Shown: one piece after another, positions 57,659 to 64,000 of the stretch
How positions within the stretch are numbered: position 1 is the first letter of the stretch
Layout: each line of letters opens with the position of its first letter
Assembly (NCBI GenBank): GCA_021432635.1
Contig: MU270049.1
Location: 436,347 to 500,346 of the forward strand
Length of the DNA stretch: 64,000 bases
Reading direction: 5' to 3'
Origin: Thozetella sp. PMI_491
Taxonomy: Eukaryota > Ascomycota > Sordariomycetes > Chaetosphaeriales > Chaetosphaeriaceae
Notes under the pieces: model-generated
What the model was told of the DNA's origin: nothing
Seen by the model: the letters and a program-made list of their open reading frames with translations, nothing else
Database searches by the model: none
Position numbers and translations under genes: made by a program

Positions 57659-58902
57659 TCATCGGGTCCTGTCGCCACGTGGAAGATAGTTCGGCCACGT
57701 CACAATGTCTTGGCCGGTGGCTGGGGATATTGTTTCCGCTGGCTGACCGGTGTCTACTACACTGTTCCTGAAGCGCAATGGTTCTCTGTTTGCCTGGGAC
57801 AACTGGCGCTGTTGGCCTTGATCCTGCAAGTGAGTTTGCGATTGGACAGGTGTCCAACCGCCTGGACGCTGCTGGGCCCGATCTTGTCGGTTCACCTGCC
57901 ATTGGCTCCGGTCTTGTCGGCGTCGGCCCTGGTCTCGTCGGTTCGGTCGCCGACCGGCGCTTGCACATGCACGACAGAATGATGGTGGAGACAGCGGTTG
58001 GGTTATCCGCGATGGAGGATCCAGTGACGGCGGCGGTCTCCGCGACGGAGGACCCTGTGACGGCAGGGGCTGGGCCTCCGCGATGGAGGATCCAGTGACG
58101 GCGGCGGTCTCCGCGACGGAGGACCCTGTGACGGCAAGGGCTGGGGCCTCCGCGATGGAGGATCCAATAACGACGGCGGTCTCCGCGACAGAGGACCCAG
58201 TGACAGCGGCGGTCTCCGCGACGGAGGACCCTGTGACGGCAGGGGCTGGGGCCTCCGCGACGGAGGGTCCGGTGAAGGTGGGGCCTGCGACGACGGGTCC
58301 TGCTGGCAGCCAGCAGCGCTTATGTTGCCCACGGTACGCAGGCTCTCCTCTATAGCCTTGCTTTTTGCCACAAGCAACTCTTCCATGACGGTCATCCTCT
58401 TAGCGATATCCACTTTCTTGCCAGCCATTCTTGTGACGACAACCTGTTTTTTCACTACACGGCGAGTTTTCGGCGACGGCACGTAATCAGAATCATCACC
58501 CTCGGAAGGGGATGCATTAGAGCTCGAGTAGTCAGGGTCGTTGTCAAGGTCCTTATCAGAGACCACGTCCTCCGCAGGCTCCAGGTCAGTCTCCGGGTCA
58601 GTCTCCGGGGTCTCTTGATCCACCTCATTCTCCCCGCCGTCATAGACATCTGGGGTCTCTTCCAAAGCCTCATCTGGAGAATTCAGATGCTCGGCGATGA
58701 CTTCATTGGTAACGCGAATCGTAGCGCGATCCTTGTCGCCCGAAGGTACAAGGTTCTTGGTTTCTGTAGGCGAGCGCATCCGTAGCCCCTCCGCTAGGGA
58801 GGGTACCACCGCGTTGATTCTCTGGGCCAAGTTGAGCGGCTCCTGGCTTATGTGCTGGTTCAGGTGCTGGCGGAGAGCAACGCGCTGTGCAAGTGGTCGC
58901 AT
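57659..58902 (-). CDS. Unrecognised acidic/Pro-rich protein with 24-residue tandem repeat and frameshift
   Basis: Uninterrupted frame from ATG 58902 to a TAA at 58003 (299 aa): helical N-terminus (LRQHLNQHISQEPLNLAQ), an acidic region rich in Asp/Glu/Thr/Pro, a basic stretch (KTRRVVKKQVVV), a short helix (MTVMEELLVAKSKAIEESL), then Pro/Ser/Arg-rich tandem repeats. In the last repeat one C is missing on the coding strand (bases about 58071-58075), so the frame leaves the PPSRRP register and ends early. Past that point the original register stays open for more than 110 codons, Gln/Arg-rich, to TGA 57659. The true product is either the short form or, if the base is an error or variable, a longer one. 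Starts only 57 nt past the stop of the same-strand SIF2-like gene. No family recognised. Confidence 0.5.
58009..58256. repeat. 72-bp tandem repeat array
   Basis: Three units: 58009-58079 (71 bp, one G short), 58080-58151 (72 bp), 58152-58256 (105 bp, with an extra 33-bp sub-unit). A degenerate fourth copy follows from 58257. Each unit is a 33-bp plus a 39-bp half, both starting gcga[tc]ggagga. Confidence 0.92.
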
Positions 58903-58959
58903 CACCGTGGGTATATGGGCAGGCTCGGAGTGAACAAGTGTACGGGTGTCTTCCCGTGC

Positions 58960-61167
58960 CTAGCGAAAGTTGATGACAGCAAGTCGACTGTTCACTCCGT
59001 ATACCAGCCTCTGGCCCTCAGCGTCCCATCCCAGGCAAGGCTGGAAGTCTTCATCTTCAGCCCCTCCATTCGGACTAGGGCTAAGCCAGCCAGGATGGGC
59101 AGGCCGCTTCCAGACTGCCCTCGGCATGGCATGGTCGCCAAGCTTCCAGACAAAAATTTGGTCCCTGGTTGCCCCGGCGAGGAAAGCACCATCGGGCGTC
59201 ATCGACAGCGCCAGAATGGCTTGGTCCATGGTCATGGAAAATTTGGGCTTGTTGTCGGGGTTTCGGACGTTCCAGATGCAGATAGCGTTGTCATCGCCGC
59301 CGGATGCCAGCAGCCTCTCGTCATCGGGCGGATTTGACTGGAGCGGCTGCCACTGGAGGGCGGTCACCATGCCGAGGTGAGCACTAATCGACCGACGGGA
59401 GCCTGCCTCATCCCAGAGCTGGCCCAAGTCAGCTTATTGGTCCGTGGAGAAAACGGGACCTGGTCTCGGTACTTACATCGATAACGCCTTTCTCACTCGA
59501 GGTGGCGAGCAGCTTCGACCGCCAGTCGAACTGCACCTGGTTGAAGCTGTTTTCGTCGGGACCGGTCTCGAACTTCCTAACCTCGGTAATGGCGTCTCGC
59601 GTGTAGTGCAGAGACAACAGCAAGTCACCGCCGCAGATGATGAACTCGGTCTCGGTGATCCAGGTGCCATCTAGGGGGGCGGCCTCTATGTCGTGGTCGG
59701 GGAGCGGGAAAGAGACAGATGTCGCGTCGAAGGGGCTAAAAATGGTAACCAGGGCTCCTTTGCCCTCCGGGCCGATGCTCAGGATCAGATCGTTATTCGG
59801 GCTCCAGCGGAGCTTCAGGACCGGGGGTTCGACGCCGTCATAGCAGTGAACATTGGTGCCGTCGACAGTCCAAATACTTATTCTGGACAGGCCAGCGACG
59901 CCCAGCTGTGTCGCAAGGGCAATTGCGGATCCATTCGAGTTCCAGGCCATGGCTGAGGTTTGCGCGTCGGGAGGTATATCGTCCTCCTTGAGGTTCTTGA
60001 AGGGTGCGCTGGTCTCGGGCACGTGATCTGGGCTGGTGGCAGGGACGGTTGCACGCGAGACAGTCCAAACGCGGGCTAGCGCATCGGTCCCGGCAGCCGC
60101 CAAAATGAATGGGTCCTGGGGGTTCCACTCGCTCAGTAGGACCAGAGGGCTGTCGTTAGTTCGGGCGGGCGACGTTTCCGACGGAGAGTCGTCGGCGAGT
60201 CGCAAAAAAGTCGTTTCTGGGTTGAGCTCGTGAACTTTTTCGACCTGGGTGCCGCGCTCCGGGCCCTCAGTGCGAGGAAGAGGGGACTGAGCTTGCTCGC
60301 CTTCCAAGGGCGATGGGTAAGCGTGGTTGTTGTGTTCCGCGTGGTCAAGATCCATGGGGGTGGTGGCTGAATCCACCCCATTTTCGTAGCCGTTGCTCAA
60401 TCTCGGCCGCTTGGCTGCGGGTGATCCATTGGGCAATGCTTGTCGTTTGCGCGAGGGCTCGATGTCCTCATGCTCTGGCTCCGGCTCTGACATTTCTCTC
60501 TCATCTTCCTCGTCCTCATTGACGGGCTCATATTTGAGGAGGCCGAAGACGCCTCGCTGCGTCTCGGGCGCGACCTGCACCAGACTGTTAGTACCCTTGT
60601 GCGGCGGGACCGTGCCGGGAGACCGAACGCCTCCACCATTTCATCCTCCCAAAAAAGCGCCGCGCTCTGCGCCGTGACGGGTAAGAAAAAATCAGAAGCG
60701 TACCTGGTGTCTCTCGGCCGCGAACTGGCGCTCATAATCCTCAAATCTCAGACCCTTGTTGAGGGTATCTACGAGAGCATGGTTTTTGACATCCGGCGCA
60801 AACTCGAAGTGCCGGTGAGGCGCCTGGATGCGCCACTCCTTTTGCAGTTTGGCGGCGGTCTCCCGGAAATCTGTATGGAGGGAAGCCTGGGGTCAGTCAC
60901 ACTGCGCATCTCACCAAGCTTTCGCAGTGAGTGGAGAAGAACGAGGAGGGGGGGGGGGAGAAAAAAAGTAAATGAGAGCTTCGAGAGGCAGACGAAATCA
61001 ACGTACTTGACTCTAGCAGGTATCTGTGACGAGGTGAGCATGCGCATGTTAGCATTCGGGGCAGCGGGGACGCCTTTGGCATCTTGGCTGGGGGACGAGA
61101 GACTGGGCAAAACAACGAACCTCCAGACGAGATAGTTGACTCGCTCCGTGTCGAGTAGCTCCTTCAT
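58960..61167 (-). CDS. LisH/WD40 protein, Sif2/TBL1 family (Set3 deacetylase complex)
   Basis: 595 aa in five exons: 61167-61121, 61023-61007, 60870-60704, 60574-59477, 59418-58960, all GT-AG, in frame. Exon 2 is 17 nt. The LisH motif spans exons 1-3 (LLDTERVNYLVWRYLLES, then NFRETAAKLQKEW). A charged Ser/Pro/Glu-rich linker has a basic signal (KRPRLSNG). WD40 blades follow: NPQDPFILAAAGTDALARVW, AMAWNSNGSAIALATQ, LRWSPNNDLILSIG, LLATSSEKGVIDLWDEAG and LLASGGDDNAICIWNVR. In yeast Sif2 tetramerises through LisH and scaffolds the Set3/Hos2 histone deacetylase complex; TBL1 does this in NCoR. Inferred nuclear transcription co-repressor scaffold. Confidence 0.9.
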
Positions 61168-63728
61168 TGTCGCTGCACGGTGGTCGGCAATGCCGAGAAT
61201 GGGCGATTTAGCAGTAACGATTCCGTGCTAGAGATGAAGGCGCGCGTCGGATGGGCGATGGGAAGGGGGTTTGGTGGTTGGTGGCGGGTTTGGTTGCGAT
61301 GTTGAAAATTGAAGGAGGGACCTTGAAAGTTCGAAGATTTGGGGTGAAGCCCACTGGCGCTGGCCCAGTGCGGGATGGCAAGCGTGAGGTGTTCCCACTG
61401 CCCGCCCGTGTGTTTAGGCGAGCGACTAAAACAGCGCAGGAGCCAGAGGCGAAAAGTGGATCCCACCCTTCGACGAAAAGCAGGTGGAGGAGAGGAAGCG
61501 TTGCTGCGGCGGTCAAGCGGCCAAACGACGAGATCTAGGCGCAGTTTTCGAGTATATGGTGGAAAAGAGACTCGTTGACCTCTTGCCTAATTTTCTCGGC
61601 CTGCTTCCTTCCTTTGCACCCGGAGAACGGCGAAGCAGCGCGGAACACTGCGAAGTGAGGAACTGGAACAGGGCAGGCAGGGCCATTCCATTTCTGGACT
61701 AGTTTGACATCCAATCCACCATCACCGAATCTGCGAGTGTGAGGGACCTGAGGCTGCCGCCGATAGGGCCGCAGTCGCGGTACGTACCCCGGCACCCAGA
61801 CCACATGTTGAGGAACGCTTTTAGTACAGGGCAGGTACCCGCACGGTACCTGCCCTCCCGCCTCGAGATCGCGAGAAGCCCCCAGGCCAAGCAAAAACCT
61901 GAACACGCATGGTCTCCTTTTCCGACCATCGGGCAGCCAAATCACCATTTTACGCCTCCCAGCTCTCTGCCTGGCCCCCCCCCCCCCTTCTCTCCATCCC
62001 CCCTCTCCATCTCCCCAGTTTGTTCTTCGACCGTTCCTCGCATGCATACCGCGAAACGTCGTGCCCGAGGATCTCGCTGCGCCTCTCTTTGGTGATAAGA
62101 GGTAACCGACCGCTAACCGAAGAGATCGCACCAGATCCCCCCGCCATGTCGGGCTTGCCCTCCTGGCCCTACTCAATTTAATAGGAGATGTAGTCTAGTC
62201 ACCGCGAATGCTCAACGCGCCACAGATCGATACATGTGCTTTTTTTCTGCGTCGGGAGCTATTTTCCTCGCTGTGGGTGCGCTATCGCCTTGAGCCTTGC
62301 ATCTCCTCCCTCTGGTCAAGTCGGGGTGGCGGTCGGCTACCCTTCCGCGATACCTTAGTACCGAGCAGAGGTGCATCTACATAATGCCCAGCCCTGCTAG
62401 CTTACAGGTGCATACCTATCTTTTCTGTGGCCCGCAACCTTCCAGCCCTCCTCCAGAATGATGATCCGCTGCCCGGAAGAGTGGGGATGGGGTCACATCA
62501 CCAGCAATACGGCCCACAGGCCGGGGCTACCTGCGTTTGTGTGCGACAGGTCATGCGCCCAAAGTACTGGGCGGGTACTTCGCACAGCCGAAGAGAACCC
62601 TCCCCCCTCCCCTCTTCCCCCTTCCTCTCCCGCAAGCGGCGCACCTCTCCTTGACACATCCCGTCATCCCATGCTCCAACCTCCAACGCCCCGATGCGCA
62701 CAACCCAAAACCGACCACTCAGGATGTGCAGGCGTTTTGCGCGTCGCTGCAGGACGCACTAGACACCACCACCAACAAAAGCCCGGTCGGGCCAGCGCCT
62801 GGAACGGCTCTCCCAGTTCCGACACAGACGCCGCTTGCCGCGCGAGGTTCCTGTACAGCTGCGGGATTGGTAGGAGAAGATTGGTAGAAATTTTGGCCGT
62901 GCTGCAGAAGCGCTCTGGACGCGCTGAGGGCATTGAAGAAAAGCCATCGTGTAGCCATCTCCAGGGATCTGCTGGCAGGATGTCCCTGATTTGGGGAACG
63001 TGTGTGATTTTCCCTGGCGTTTCTGGACCCTCCCGTCGATTCCCTCCCTGCCCTGGTGGCCAATCATGCGGCATGATGTTAATGGGTTCCCCACCGCGGA
63101 GGCAAGCACCGCTTCTCGCAAGGGTGCCATGGCACCGGTCGTTCAGATCGAGAGCGCATCCGTGCCACTGATTGGATGCAGCCCTTGACGTGCCTCGACA
63201 AAAACAGCCCGACGGTTCAGTTTCAGGGGTACCAGTTACACGGCCTCCCGCCCACCCAGGCGTCCCCTAGCAAGTCCTGGGGCCTTTCTGGGACCGCTCC
63301 GCTCGCCCTTCCTGAGGAACCCCAGGATCCCGAGATGGAACCCTGAGAAGTGGCCGAGACGGTCATTATTTTAAGTCACTCTCAGGGGCAGGTCAATCCG
63401 ATCCGACCGGGCTTCAGGCGCAGAATGAAAAGGGCAGGAAACCCCCCACTACTACGTACATCGGAACCCTTAGGTACTCTGCTGGCCTACTGTACCTTGT
63501 CTAGGGGAGAATTTACCGTTTTGGCTCCACATGCACGGTACGGATGCCCGGCCGCGGCACTGGAGATATTAAACCGACCTGCACCAACCGGTGCAACACT
63601 CGCGCGGAGTGCACATCGCTGCACCTCAGCAGAGACGGAGGAAGCGATGGTGGACTGGGAATCAGCATCGTCTCAGGCCTTTCGATTGTCTTCTAGAGGA
63701 AGAGAACGTAATCTGTACGTCACTGACT
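61168..63728. other. Gene-poor region at right side
   Basis: No gene supported. The frames at 61535-62176 (-) and 62458-63171 (+) lack domains and splice sites. A C-run lies at 61977-61986. The part next to 61167 is the promoter of the SIF2-like gene. Confidence 0.4.
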
Positions 63729-64000
63729 TCACGGATTGAGTTCGTGCCACGGCAATCTAGTCGCGGGAGAAGGAAGGCTGAGGTTAAAATTACTTCTTCG
63801 CATGAATTTCGAGGGGGCACCAGGCTGAACCTGGTCGGGTGGCTCCGCAAGCCAAAAACGCGGGTCCGAACCAGAGAACATCTGGTCCTGGTCGAGCATG
63901 AACCACAGCGACACGGTCTGGTCTGTTCTCTAGACGTGAGCGTCTTCGAGGGCAGGCATAGCGAAAATTTTACCTGGTTCGGCGGCGGCTTCGGCGGCGG
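63729..64000 (-). CDS. Partial gene at right edge, C-terminus
   Basis: Possible last exon 63929-63729 ending in TGA, with natural-looking sequence (TDQTVSLWFMLDQDQMFSG, then WLAEPPDQVQPG, ending PWHELNP). A 44-nt intron candidate (63973-63930, GTAAAA...GTCTAG) joins it in phase to a Pro/Lys-rich segment (PPPKPPPNQ) that runs off the window. No family recognised. The donor is weak and the upstream part is missing. Confidence 0.4.

Noticed and set aside
58009-58256. CRISPR-like array
   Set aside because: Units are directly adjacent with no unique spacers and lie in a eukaryotic coding frame; an ordinary tandem repeat.
61535-62176. 213-codon reverse frame
   Set aside because: Arg/Gly-rich, starts without a clear ATG context, no family.
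62458-63171. 237-codon + strand frame
   Set aside because: Low-complexity Pro/Ser/Arg, no domain, no conserved start.

Overview
The window is nuclear DNA of a filamentous ascomycete (Pezizomycotina, most likely Sordariomycetes). Genes carry many short GT-AG introns (mostly 44-130 nt), the coding sequence is GC-rich, and the proteins found are fungal orthologues: Dicer-like 2, a fungal ADAM protease, Sof1, a Set3-complex type LisH/WD40 protein and two DUF7918-like proteins. There are no operons, CRISPR arrays or bacterial-type mobile elements, and I found no convincing tRNA or rRNA gene by eye. All splice models below were derived by hand and checked for frame: exon lengths sum to a multiple of three in every multi-exon gene except the one reported as broken.

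Layout. 1-11 kb: a RING-CH membrane E3 ligase (-), proteasome alpha2 (+), an RCC1-repeat protein (-) and a seven-exon Dicer-like 2 gene (+). 11.4-16.3 kb: an accessory-looking block on the minus strand with two tandem DUF7918-like paralogues of identical exon layout, one carrying a one-base frameshift, and an unrecognised gene. 17-31.6 kb: RGP1 (+), a large MABP1/WDR62-like WD40 gene (-), proteasome lid subunit RPN6 (-) head-to-head with the ribosome-biogenesis gene SOF1 (+), and an unrecognised coiled-coil gene (-). 32.8-39.3 kb: two clamp-loader subunits, RFC1 (-) and the yeast-Rfc5/human-RFC3 type subunit (+), with mitochondrial uL16m between them. 39.3-48.1 kb: two long gene-free stretches around a seven-exon acetyl-CoA synthetase gene. 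48.1-64 kb: an ADAM metalloprotease (+), a small conserved-looking protein (-), an intracellular GH51 arabinofuranosidase (-), a repeat-containing gene with a frameshift in a 72-bp tandem repeat (-), a Sif2/TBL1-like gene (-), and a partial gene at the right edge.

Most of the window is housekeeping: protein turnover (PRE8, RPN6, RING-CH ligase), DNA replication (RFC1, RFC5), ribosomes (SOF1, uL16m), vesicle traffic (RGP1), chromatin (SIF2-like) and acetate use (ACS). The least described material is the DUF7918-like pair. Their tails combine SUMO-acceptor-like motifs (psi-K-x-E) with SUMO-interaction-like motifs (V/I-D-L-T), which suggests an undescribed SUMO-linked nuclear protein family. The second is the repeat gene at 57.7-58.9 kb, whose reading frame depends on one base in a tandem repeat.
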